Notes: generated from the letters alone by a model not told the origin. DNA of 6,254 nt from an uncultured bacterium (GCA_947086625.1 CAMTZV010000101.1:1-6254); one strand, 5' to 3'. Positions 1 to 5,414 are shown, numbered from the stretch's first letter. Translations and numbers: made by a program.

Positions 1-73
1 CTCCTGAATGTCGCGCCCGTTCGCCTTCGCTCTCGGGCATATCGTCGGAAGGCATATAAGAAATGCTTCGCAT
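1..73 (-). CDS. N-terminal fragment of an unidentified gene, possibly a self-regulated repressor
   Basis: The first 24 codons of a minus-strand gene are present; the rest lies beyond the left edge of the window. The start is the ATG at 73-71, chosen because GGAGGAGGA (89-81) precedes it by 7 nt. The visible peptide begins MRSISYMPSDDMPESEGE and is polar and acidic, with no membrane segment or signal peptide. No family can be recognised from it. Upstream lie a strong sigma-A-type promoter (152-124) and a 22-bp palindrome (111-90) just after the expected transcription start. That arrangement is common for autoregulated TetR- or LacI-type repressors, and a regulator next to an ABC-F resistance gene would make sense, but this identity is inference only. 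The existence of a translated gene is well supported; the function is unknown. Confidence 0.6.
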   Translation of the reverse strand, partial: MRSISYMPSDDMPESEGERARHSG

Positions 74-89
74 TTGGCCTTCCTCCTCC

Positions 90-111
90 AAAACCGAAAC
101 GTTTCGGTTTT
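90..111. promoter_or_regulatory. 22-bp perfect palindrome, probable operator
   Basis: Positions 90-111 form a perfect inverted repeat centred on ACGT, with core CCGAAACGTTTCGG. It lies between the -10 box (129-124) and the ribosome binding site (89-81) of the partial gene at 1-73, at roughly +7 to +28 of the expected transcript. A protein bound here would block transcription of that gene. The GAAACGTTTC core resembles LacI-family operators, but TetR-type operators can look similar. As RNA it could also fold into a hairpin directly before the Shine-Dalgarno. The symmetry is seen directly; the binding protein is not known. Confidence 0.7.
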
Positions 112-121
112 CCTGTTGAAA

Positions 122-196
122 TAATCGTACAATATTTCCCGCCGCTTGTCAAAGGGTTTTTCCCGATTTTGCAAGATGGTGAATATTGTACGATTA
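122..196. repeat. 15-bp perfect inverted repeat flanking a promoter
   Basis: The arm TAATCGTACAATATT at 122-136 is repeated as its exact reverse complement at 182-196, with 45 bp between. Each arm is also an imperfect dyad around GTAC (ATTGTACGAT, 8 of 10 symmetric). The promoter -35 box lies in the spacer, and both arms carry the -10 hexamer TACGAT facing outward. Flipping the spacer would therefore rebuild the same promoter in the other direction. Alternatives are two copies of an operator with centres 61 bp apart, or a long-loop RNA stem after the ABC-F gene. There is no U-tract, so a simple terminator is unlikely. Confidence 0.75.
124..152 (-). promoter_or_regulatory. Sigma-A promoter for the partial gene at 1-73
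   Basis: On the minus strand a perfect -35 TTGACA (152-147) is followed after 17 bp by -10 TACGAT (129-124). Transcription would start near 118-117, giving a 5' UTR of about 45 nt that contains the palindrome and the ribosome binding site. The -10 lies inside one arm of a 15-bp inverted repeat, while the -35 lies in the segment between the arms. Confidence 0.75.
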
Positions 197-220
197 CGCA
201 GTGAAAATACAACGATCCTG

Positions 221-1747
221 CTACAGCTCAACGACCCGCGTCGCAATCTTTTCCCGGAAGTACGCGTCGTGCTCCACAAACAGCATCGTCGGCGCATAGC
301 GCAGCAGGAGCTGTTCGATCTGCATCCGCGAAAACACGTCGATGTAGTTGAGCGGTTCATCCCACACATACAGGTGCGCGGGCGTGACAAGACTCGCCGC
401 GAGCAGCACTTTCTTTTTCTGGCCCTCCGAAAAATCCTCCATGTTTTTTGAAAACTGCACGCGCTCCAGATCAAGCTGCCGTAAAACCGCACAGAAAAGG
501 CTTACATCCAGCCCCCGCCGCCTGCAAAAATCCCGGACGCTTCCGCGCAGCGCCGACGTATCCTGATTCACATAGGAGACGACAAGCCCCGGCGCAGCCA
601 CGAAATCGCCCGACTCCGTGACCGGAAGCGGCGCGTCCTCCTGCCCCGTCCGCCGCAGCAGCATTTTGATGAGCGTCGTCTTGCCGCAGCCGTTTTGGCC
701 GTGCAGGGCGATCCGCTCTCCCTGCTCGATGGAAAACGTCAGCCCGGAAAATACCGGCTGTACCGCATCCGTATAGCGCACCGTGTAATCCCCGGCAGAC
801 ACGAGTACCCTTTTGTAGTGGACGAGCGTCGTCAGCTTTAAATCCACGGGCTGCTCCAGATCGACGAGAAGTCCCTCCTTTTCCTCAATCTCCCTGCCGA
901 TCCGTTCCTTCATGCTCGTCACCCTGCGCTGCATCTTCTTCGTCTTCGCGCCGATATACGCCCGCGTCGCAATGCAGCGATCCGGCTCCTTTCGCGGGTC
1001 AAACCCAATCTTCGTCCGCTCGTTTTTGTCCGCCCACCGATCCGCGCGCTCCGCCGCCTGCCGCAGCTTTCCGATCTCCCGCAGATGCTTCTCGTTTTCC
1101 GCCTGTGCAAACGCGTCCCTGCGCCGCTTGTTTTCCCACCAGCTCGAAAAATTGCCCCGCTGTACCTCGATCGTCCTCCGGTTCAGGACGAGAACATGGT
1201 CGACGCACGCGTCCAGCAGGTCACGGTCGTGCGAGACGAGGATAAACCCCTTCTTCGACGCCAGATACCGTTTTACGAGCGCTCTTGCCGGCTCGTCCAG
1301 ATGGTTCGTCGGCTCGTCGATGAGCAGAAAATCATTTTCCCCGGAAAAGAGCACCGCGAGCAAAACCTTCGTGCGCTCTCCCGGGCTTAAGCTATGAAAC
1401 GGCCGGTACAAAATGTCCGCATCCTCCCGCAACTCCCCCAGCTCGCAGATCACGCGCCAGAGCTCGCAGCCGCTTTTCAGCTCCTGTGCAAATTCCGCCG
1501 CGGGCTGCGACGCCTGCTCCGCCGTGAGCGCGTACGGAAAATAGTCAAATACCGTCGATGCCGCAATGCTTCCCTCATACGCATACTTTCCAAGCAGCAG
1601 ATTTAAAAAGGTCGTCTTTCCCTTTCCGTTTCGTCCGATAAAGCCAAGCCTCCAATCCGTGTCGATCGAAAAGGAGCTGTTTTCAAAAATATTGTCAGAG
1701 CTGCCCTCATAACAGAAGGTCAGCCCGTTTACGCTGATTTGTGACAT
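221..1747 (-). CDS. Lsa-type ABC-F ribosomal protection protein
   Basis: This encodes a 508-residue cytoplasmic protein with two ABC ATPase domains and no membrane segments. Family members bind the ribosomal E site and displace drugs from the peptidyl transferase centre. The Lsa group gives resistance to lincosamides, streptogramin A and pleuromutilins. Domain 1 has Walker A GRNGKGKT (38-45), signature LSPGERTK (120-127), Walker B ending DEPTNHLD and switch SHD (172-174). A charged interdomain linker runs from about 205 to 300 and holds the family's antibiotic-resistance tip. Domain 2 has GQNGCGKT (350-357), FSEGQKKK (439-446), WDEPLN and EHD (492-494). All catalytic motifs are intact and the length is normal. 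The start is the ATG at 1747 (MSQISVNGLTF), set 6 nt after GGGAGGG. An in-frame extension to 1939 is rejected because it has no ribosome binding site and runs through a terminator. The exact drug spectrum cannot be read from sequence. Confidence 0.93.
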   Translation of the reverse strand: MSQISVNGLTFCYEGSSDNIFENSSFSIDTDWRLGFIGRNGKGKTTFLNLLLGKYAYEGSIAASTVFDYFPYALTAEQASQPAAEFAQELKSGCELWRVICELGELREDADILYRPFHSLSPGERTKVLLAVLFSGENDFLLIDEPTNHLDEPARALVKRYLASKKGFILVSHDRDLLDACVDHVLVLNRRTIEVQRGNFSSWWENKRRRDAFAQAENEKHLREIGKLRQAAERADRWADKNERTKIGFDPRKEPDRCIATRAYIGAKTKKMQRRVTSMKERIGREIEEKEGLLVDLEQPVDLKLTTLVHYKRVLVSAGDYTVRYTDAVQPVFSGLTFSIEQGERIALHGQNGCGKTTLIKMLLRRTGQEDAPLPVTESGDFVAAPGLVVSYVNQDTSALRGSVRDFCRRRGLDVSLFCAVLRQLDLERVQFSKNMEDFSEGQKKKVLLAASLVTPAHLYVWDEPLNYIDVFSRMQIEQLLLRYAPTMLFVEHDAYFREKIATRVVEL

Positions 1748-1800
1748 ACGCATCCCTCCCTGCAATGTGTGCCCGCAGGCATACCGTCCTGTTTTTGCGC

Positions 1801-1834
1801 AAAAAAACAGGAGCCTCCGCTGCCAGAAAGCTCC
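1801..1834 (-). terminator. Intrinsic terminator in the ABC-F leader (attenuator T2)
   Basis: On the minus strand GGAGCUUUC (1834-1826) pairs with GGAGGCUCC (1818-1810) in a 9-bp stem with two G-U pairs and a 7-nt loop, followed by UG and seven U (1807-1801). It lies about 55 nt upstream of the ABC-F start and after its promoter, so it would stop transcription before the gene unless disrupted. A possible competing pair is CCGCUG (1874-1869) with CAGCGG (1822-1817), which invades the stem. That pairing is speculative. Confidence 0.75.
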
Positions 1835-1883
1835 GCTATATCCGATAACCCACGCCTGTCGCCGCGCACAGCGGGCCGGACGG

Positions 1884-2006
1884 TCACATCCCTGCAAATA
1901 TCCGGCGGCTGCCGCGAAAAACGGCACTATTTTGCGCACAAAAAAGAGAGGTTATGCGAACATAATCCACTTTTGGCAACATGAAACAAACGTATATGAA
2001 GCTCAT
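1884..2006 (-). CDS. Candidate 40-codon leader ORF upstream of the ABC-F gene
   Basis: This small ORF begins ATG at 2006-2004 (MSFIYVCFMLPKVDYVRIT...) and ends at a TGA at 1884-1886. A GGAG (2013-2010) sits only 3 nt before the ATG. Start codon and GGAG overlap a perfect 8-bp hairpin with a 3-nt loop (2010-1992), so initiation would be weak or conditional. The ORF runs completely through terminator T1 and stops 50 nt before T2, so a translating or stalled ribosome would change which hairpin forms. It does not resemble a leader peptide I can name. Translation is unproven, and the ORF may be fortuitous. Confidence 0.35.
   Translation of the reverse strand: MSFIYVCFMLPKVDYVRITSLFCAQNSAVFRGSRRIFAGM
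1940..1968 (-). terminator. Weaker intrinsic terminator in the ABC-F leader (attenuator T1)
   Basis: On the minus strand GG(A)UUAUG-UUCG-CAUAACC (1968-1950) forms a 7-bp stem with one bulged A and a UUCG tetraloop, followed by UCUC and six U (1945-1940). It lies inside the candidate leader ORF at 2006-1884, about 120 nt into the predicted transcript. The stem is A/U-rich, so termination may be partial. It is best read as a first attenuation point before T2. Confidence 0.5.
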
Positions 2007-2039
2007 ATACTCCAAACCCTTCATGCAATCCAAAGTAAA

Positions 2040-2051
2040 TTATCTCCGCAT
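2040..2051 (-). CDS. Candidate three-codon upstream ORF (Met-Arg-Arg-stop)
   Basis: An ATG at 2051-2049 is followed by CGG AGA TAA. An AGAGAGGGG stretch ends 7 nt before it, which is a good Shine-Dalgarno distance. The ORF is only about 35 nt from the predicted transcription start of the ABC-F leader. Very short upstream ORFs occur in drug-responsive leaders of ABC-F and erm genes, where a drug-bound ribosome stalls and alters folding. That it works so here is inference, and short ATG-stop combinations also arise by chance. Confidence 0.35.
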   Translation of the reverse strand: MRR

Positions 2052-2094
2052 CCTTTCACCCCTCTCTGTGTTCCCGTTTTATCACGCTTCTGAT

Positions 2095-2124
2095 ACTCTA
2101 ACACAAACCTGTGCGGCCTGTCAA
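2095..2124 (-). promoter_or_regulatory. Promoter of the ABC-F leader transcript
   Basis: On the minus strand TTGACA (2124-2119) is followed after 18 bp by TAGAGT (2100-2095), preceded by TG one base earlier in extended -10 style. The transcript would start near 2088 and have a leader of about 340 nt before the ABC-F ATG. Together with the two terminators and small ORFs, this accounts for most of the 492-bp gap between the Rpn and ABC-F genes. The remaining stretch (2125-2239) is AT-rich, and I see no clear terminator for the Rpn gene in it. Confidence 0.65.
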
Positions 2125-2239
2125 TCCCTTTATTTCCACTGACAGCGGTGAAGAACAAAATTTCTTTCTTCTATTTTTACCTGAACAGAAGGAATCTTGC
2201 ATAAAATTCTGGTATTTTACTGCGAAATGTTTTTATTCT

Positions 2240-2440
2240 TCATTGCTGTTTCCACTGATACTGTGAAATCTTCTCCTTCATCTCCTGCTCGGAAATATTG
2301 AGCTTTTTTGCCCCCTTCTCCAGCGAGACAGAGCCGTCCAGAATAAATTCTATCACGGTGCTCTCGATTCCTTTCTCGATTCCTTTGCCGATTCCTCTCG
2401 CTTCTCCTCTTTCCATATACATCGTTGCAAAGCTGTCCAT
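2240..2440 (-). CDS. Candidate intragenic small Rpn protein (possible antitoxin)
   Basis: Inside the Rpn gene, in the same frame, AAAGGAGGTG (2456-2447) precedes an ATG (2440-2438) by 8 nt counted from GGAGG. Nine bases match the 16S rRNA anti-Shine-Dalgarno without a break, the best such site in the window. Translation from there gives 66 residues starting MDSFATMYMERGEARG, the whole variable C-terminal domain including the tandem 4-residue units. In enterobacterial Rpn genes a separately translated C-terminal form binds and blocks the full-length toxin. The position, frame and repeats fit that layout. The caution is that the same bases encode EKEVAEM, a stretch I believe is common in the family, so the site could be a by-product of codon use. 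Confidence 0.5.
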   Translation of the reverse strand: MDSFATMYMERGEARGIGKGIEKGIESTVIEFILDGSVSLEKGAKKLNISEQEMKEKISQYQWKQQ

Positions 2441-3061
2441 CTCCGCCACCTCCTTTTCAACTTCCTGCGTGGTATTGATCCCATATTCACTCTGTAATTT
2501 TCTGATCTTATCTCTGCCACCCATATCAGAAGCAAACAGATCGCTTAACATATTGATAAGCTCGTTTTCCGACCTTCCGGGAAAGTCCGTATTCACATAT
2601 ACAATCAATGCCCGCAGGGACAGGTCATACCCCGGCTTATCCCTTCGCTGTCCTTCCAGATTAATCAACAGCCTGATGTCTTTTTGTCCGTCGCCGTCAG
2701 AAATACGGACTGCTGTGCGGATATCATAGACCAGCATCCCTTCTCCACAGACAGCGTCCTCCTGTGACTCAATCCGCACCGTATTTGTAACGCCCGGATT
2801 GACGGGAACCGTCCCTACCTCAATCGTACTGCTGATACACGCCTCAACCTCCCCCAACGGCATTTGCCTTAGTTCCGAGAGCGTATGCTTCAAAATATAT
2901 GCCAGTATCGGCCTGCACGCCAACACCTTTTTCACCTGATGATCCAATGTCATCTCATCCGGCATCGTGCGCAAAACCACATCCCCCGTATATGTCGTCT
3001 CCGTACCGACGGCATCCGCCGCGCGAAATACATCCATTTTATCTATGCGTTTGTCGTACAA
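2240..3061 (-). CDS. Rpn-family PD-(D/E)XK nuclease (recombination-promoting nuclease / transposase-like)
   Basis: The protein has 273 residues from a TTG start at 3061-3059, chosen because GGGAGG (3073-3068) lies 6 nt upstream. A longer TTG-initiated reading from 3103 has no ribosome binding site. After a helical N-terminus (QVKKVLACRPILAYILK) come VYDIR (D113) and INLEGQ (E136, Q138), the D...E-x-Q pattern of this nuclease superfamily. The C-terminus is the family's typical glycine-rich tail with repeated GI(E/G)K units. Rpn proteins cut DNA, and enterobacterial ones are toxic and protect against phage. Compared with what I remember of clostridial relatives, the stretch after E-x-Q looks shortened by several tens of residues, so activity is uncertain. 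No transposon ends are seen. The weak TTG start contrasts with a very strong internal start at 2440. The gene follows the chemoreceptor by 172 bp; no convincing promoter was found. Confidence 0.8.
   Translation of the reverse strand: MYDKRIDKMDVFRAADAVGTETTYTGDVVLRTMPDEMTLDHQVKKVLACRPILAYILKHTLSELRQMPLGEVEACISSTIEVGTVPVNPGVTNTVRIESQEDAVCGEGMLVYDIRTAVRISDGDGQKDIRLLINLEGQRRDKPGYDLSLRALIVYVNTDFPGRSENELINMLSDLFASDMGGRDKIRKLQSEYGINTTQEVEKEVAEMDSFATMYMERGEARGIGKGIEKGIESTVIEFILDGSVSLEKGAKKLNISEQEMKEKISQYQWKQQ
2360..2407 (-). repeat. Four tandem 12-bp units in the Rpn C-terminal coding region
   Basis: Four in-frame 12-bp units (2407-2396, 2395-2384, 2383-2372, 2371-2360) each begin GGA and encode GEAR, GIGK, GIEK and GIES. 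The last three share GGAATC at their start; units 3 and 4 differ only in the last codon. In-frame 12-bp units can expand or contract by slippage without breaking the reading frame. In enterobacterial Rpn small proteins such 4-residue repeats lie in the dimerising helix and vary in number between strains. Confidence 0.75.
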
Positions 3062-3145
3062 ACAAATCCTCCCGTCCCGCATCCGGCGCAGGAAGCGAAT
3101 CAAAACGCAGGCGCTTTGTTCGTTTCCTATCCTATCCGGAGAATA

Positions 3146-3174
3146 ATGGCAGAGACCCGAAGCGTCTCTGCCAT
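3146..3174 (-). terminator. Strong hairpin after the chemoreceptor gene, likely terminator
   Basis: An 11-bp perfect stem (3174-3164 with 3156-3146, arm ATGGCAGAGAC) encloses a 7-nt loop GCTTCGG. It lies 60 nt after the chemoreceptor stop codon. On the minus strand the following bases are TATTCTCC, a poor U-tract. On the plus strand the tail is CTGTTTTCTC, somewhat richer. It probably ends or stabilises the chemoreceptor mRNA and may insulate the Rpn gene, but efficient termination is not assured. Confidence 0.6.
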
Positions 3175-3233
3175 CTGTTTTCTCACATACTTATGATCTG
3201 TGCAGCACAGTTTCCTGTCTTCACCTGTCCCGC

Positions 3234-5267
3234 CTACTCAAACTCAAACCGCTGTACCAGCTTGTTCAGCGTTACCGTCTGGTCTGCGAGCTGCTCGGAC
3301 GTTGCGTAGGTCTCCTCCGAAACGGCGGAGTTATCGTTTACGCCGCGGGCGATCTCGTCGATACCAATGCGGATCTGCTCCATGTTCTCCGCCTGAATCG
3401 CCGCATCCTCTGCAGTCTTGCGGATCATGTCGTTGACGCGGTCAACCGCCTGGACAGAACCCTCGAGCGAGCTCATCACACCGCTTGCGATATCGTTGCC
3501 CTTGTTGATCTCCTCCATGGATACGCCGATCAGATCGCGCGTCATGCTCGCCGCCTTTGAGCTCTCGAGCGCCAGCTTTCCGATCTCGTCAGCCACAACC
3601 GCAAAGCCCTTGCCCATCTCGCCCGCGCGCGCTGCCTCGATGGAAGCGTTGAGCGAGAGCAGGTTCGTCTGCGACGCGATCTCCTCGATCGTCTGGATGA
3701 TCCCGACTACCTGCTGTGATGTCTCGCGGATCTCGTCCATCGCAGTCATCATATGCTTCATCTTTTCCTGATTCTGCTTGATCATCTCCGTGACCTCTAA
3801 GGTCGCCTGTGCGGAAAGCTCCGCATCCTTGCGGCTCTCCTGAACGCGGTCCGCAACGGTCGTAGCCGTCGCCGCAAGCTCCTCAACCGACGCCGCCTGC
3901 GTCTGCGCGCCCTGCGCAAGCATCTGGGACGCCTCCGCCAGCCCGGTCGCTCCCATGGAAACCTGCTCGGAGCTTGCGCCGATATTGCTCATCACGTCGT
4001 TCATGGACGCGGAAATGTTGAGCAGCGCAGTCTTGATCTTCTGGAACTCGCCCACATAGTCGTTTTGCAGCTGGATCGCCAGCTTTACATCAGCGATCTT
4101 TGCCAATACCTCGGCTGTCTCGTCTATGTATACGATGTATTCCTTCAGCCGCTCAACCGTCTTTCCGATGGAGTCGCCGAGTTCGCCGATCTCGTCCTCC
4201 GAGACAATGTCAAGCTGTACGTCCAGATCGCCGGCCGCAAGCTGCTGCGCGGTGTGGTTGAGCTGCATGATCGGCTTCGAGATCCGGTCCGCGCTGCGCT
4301 TGATGCTGACAACGATCAGAAGGATGCCGATCACGAACACGATGATGAGCGCAATGACCATCCCAACCAACAGGGCATAGAATTCGCTGCTCGTCATGTT
4401 ACTGACAACGAGATAGCCCGTATCGCCCACCGGCTCGAGCACGCCGTATTTGCCCGTGCTGCCTGCCTTATACTTCAAAAACTGCTCCTCGCCCGCGTTT
4501 ACCGCATCCACCATATTCTTGGAAACGCCGACCTCCGATATATTTTTCTCGACCTGCGTCTCGTCGGGATGGTAAATCATCGTTCCCTGACTTGAAAGCA
4601 GATAGACATATCCCTTCTTTCCGATTTTGTACTCGCTCATGACATTTTTGATCTGATCCAGCGAAACGTCGATGCCGACTACTCCGAGTATCTCGCTGCC
4701 GGATTCGTCAAAGACCGGTGTTACCGCGCTCAAAATAAGAGATCCGTGGGCCGAATCCACATACGGCTCTGTCAGCACGGTATCCTTCGTCTCAACACAG
4801 GGAGCATACCATGCCCGGGTAGTGGCATCCCATGACTCATCAGATGTAAAACCGTCAGACTGCGTAAAAACACTGGGGTCAAAATCCGCAATCCAGATGG
4901 CCAGAATGTTCTCCGTGTCCGTTTCCGCAACATTTATCATATTCTGCCGGGCCTCGTCCATCTTTTCCGTCTCGAGAATATTGTCTCCCGGCGTCGTCTC
5001 CGAGAGCACATAACGAATTTCCGGGTTCACCGACAATTGCTTTGACGCTTTTGCATACTGGTTAAAGAACCCTGCGATCTGGTTTGCCGCCGAATTTGAC
5101 TGCAGGGTCAGCTCCGTCTCCTTGGAATCCACGATGACATAGCGAACCATCACGATTGCGACAATCGCAACGATCAAAAATACGATCAGCACACTCCTTC
5201 CAACCTGAAATAAAATCTCGTCTGCAATCTTCTTCCCAGATTGCGGCCCCTTCTTCTTTCCTCCCAA
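3234..5267 (-). CDS. Methyl-accepting chemotaxis protein with dCache sensor
   Basis: This is a 677-residue membrane chemoreceptor that passes extracellular ligand signals to the CheA/CheW array. Counted from the chosen start: a short basic N-terminus, TM1 about 25-46, an extracellular dCache domain about 47-294, TM2 about 297-322, a HAMP domain about 323-377 and a long coiled-coil signalling domain whose tip contains ASQTNLLSLNASIEAARAGE (531-550). The cache domain has RAWY, then Y 18 residues after the arginine, then GID, which partly matches the dCache amino-acid-binding motif. There is no C-terminal CheR/CheB tether; it ends QRFEFE. The start is the TTG at 5267-5265, with AAGGAGG 10 nt upstream. 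An ATG at 5324 adds 19 residues but has no ribosome binding site. The gene has its own promoter, and no chemotaxis or flagellar neighbours are in view. The ligand is unknown. Confidence 0.93.
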   Translation of the reverse strand: MGGKKKGPQSGKKIADEILFQVGRSVLIVFLIVAIVAIVMVRYVIVDSKETELTLQSNSAANQIAGFFNQYAKASKQLSVNPEIRYVLSETTPGDNILETEKMDEARQNMINVAETDTENILAIWIADFDPSVFTQSDGFTSDESWDATTRAWYAPCVETKDTVLTEPYVDSAHGSLILSAVTPVFDESGSEILGVVGIDVSLDQIKNVMSEYKIGKKGYVYLLSSQGTMIYHPDETQVEKNISEVGVSKNMVDAVNAGEEQFLKYKAGSTGKYGVLEPVGDTGYLVVSNMTSSEFYALLVGMVIALIIVFVIGILLIVVSIKRSADRISKPIMQLNHTAQQLAAGDLDVQLDIVSEDEIGELGDSIGKTVERLKEYIVYIDETAEVLAKIADVKLAIQLQNDYVGEFQKIKTALLNISASMNDVMSNIGASSEQVSMGATGLAEASQMLAQGAQTQAASVEELAATATTVADRVQESRKDAELSAQATLEVTEMIKQNQEKMKHMMTAMDEIRETSQQVVGIIQTIEEIASQTNLLSLNASIEAARAGEMGKGFAVVADEIGKLALESSKAASMTRDLIGVSMEEINKGNDIASGVMSSLEGSVQAVDRVNDMIRKTAEDAAIQAENMEQIRIGIDEIARGVNDNSAVSEETYATSEQLADQTVTLNKLVQRFEFE

Positions 5268-5384
5268 TGTACCTGTTCCTCCTTCTGTTAATCTCCCTCC
5301 CGGACTCCCCCGTGACACTTGCATCGTGCGGTATAATCAGGCTGTTGTCGATTTAAAGAAAATCCAAAAGCTGTGTATGGTTAT

Positions 5385-5413
5385 ATTGTACTACTTTCTG
5401 TTTGAGAATACAA
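5385..5413 (-). promoter_or_regulatory. Probable promoter of the chemoreceptor gene
   Basis: On the minus strand TTGTAT (5413-5408) is followed after 17 bp by TACAAT (5390-5385). The -10 is good (5 of 6); the -35 is weak (3 of 6). The -35 begins directly after the U-tract of the hsp20 terminator, so the chemoreceptor is transcribed separately. The 5' UTR would be about 110 nt. No sigma-28-type flagellar promoter was recognised. Confidence 0.5.
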
Positions 5414-5414
5414 G

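Noticed and set aside
146..451. Long plus-strand reading frames opposite the ABC-F, chemoreceptor and hsp20 genes
   Set aside because: They are antisense shadows of well-supported minus-strand genes, have no ribosome binding sites and encode arginine- and serine-rich sequences without recognisable domains.
1748..1939. In-frame 64-residue N-terminal extension of the ABC-F protein
   Set aside because: It would begin at a GTG without a ribosome binding site, it contains terminator T2, and ABC-F proteins of this group start at the MSQI-like segment that follows GGGAGGG.
1767..2093. Plus-strand gene in the 492-bp gap between the Rpn and ABC-F genes
   Set aside because: No Shine-Dalgarno precedes its start. 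The stretch is better explained as the structured minus-strand leader of the ABC-F gene.
2240..3061. Rpn gene as part of an insertion sequence
   Set aside because: No terminal inverted repeats or target-site duplications were seen around it. The family name transposase-like reflects homology, not mobility.
5268..5324. ATG start 19 codons upstream for the chemoreceptor
   Set aside because: There is no Shine-Dalgarno before it, and the extra residues are glycine- and arginine-rich and not typical of the family. A TTG with AAGGAGG upstream gives the usual short basic N-terminus. It remains possible.
5268..5378. Cyclic-di-GMP riboswitch in the chemoreceptor 5' UTR, as seen before some clostridial chemoreceptors
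   Set aside because: The conserved core sequence and paired elements of either class could not be recognised; only small weak hairpins are present.
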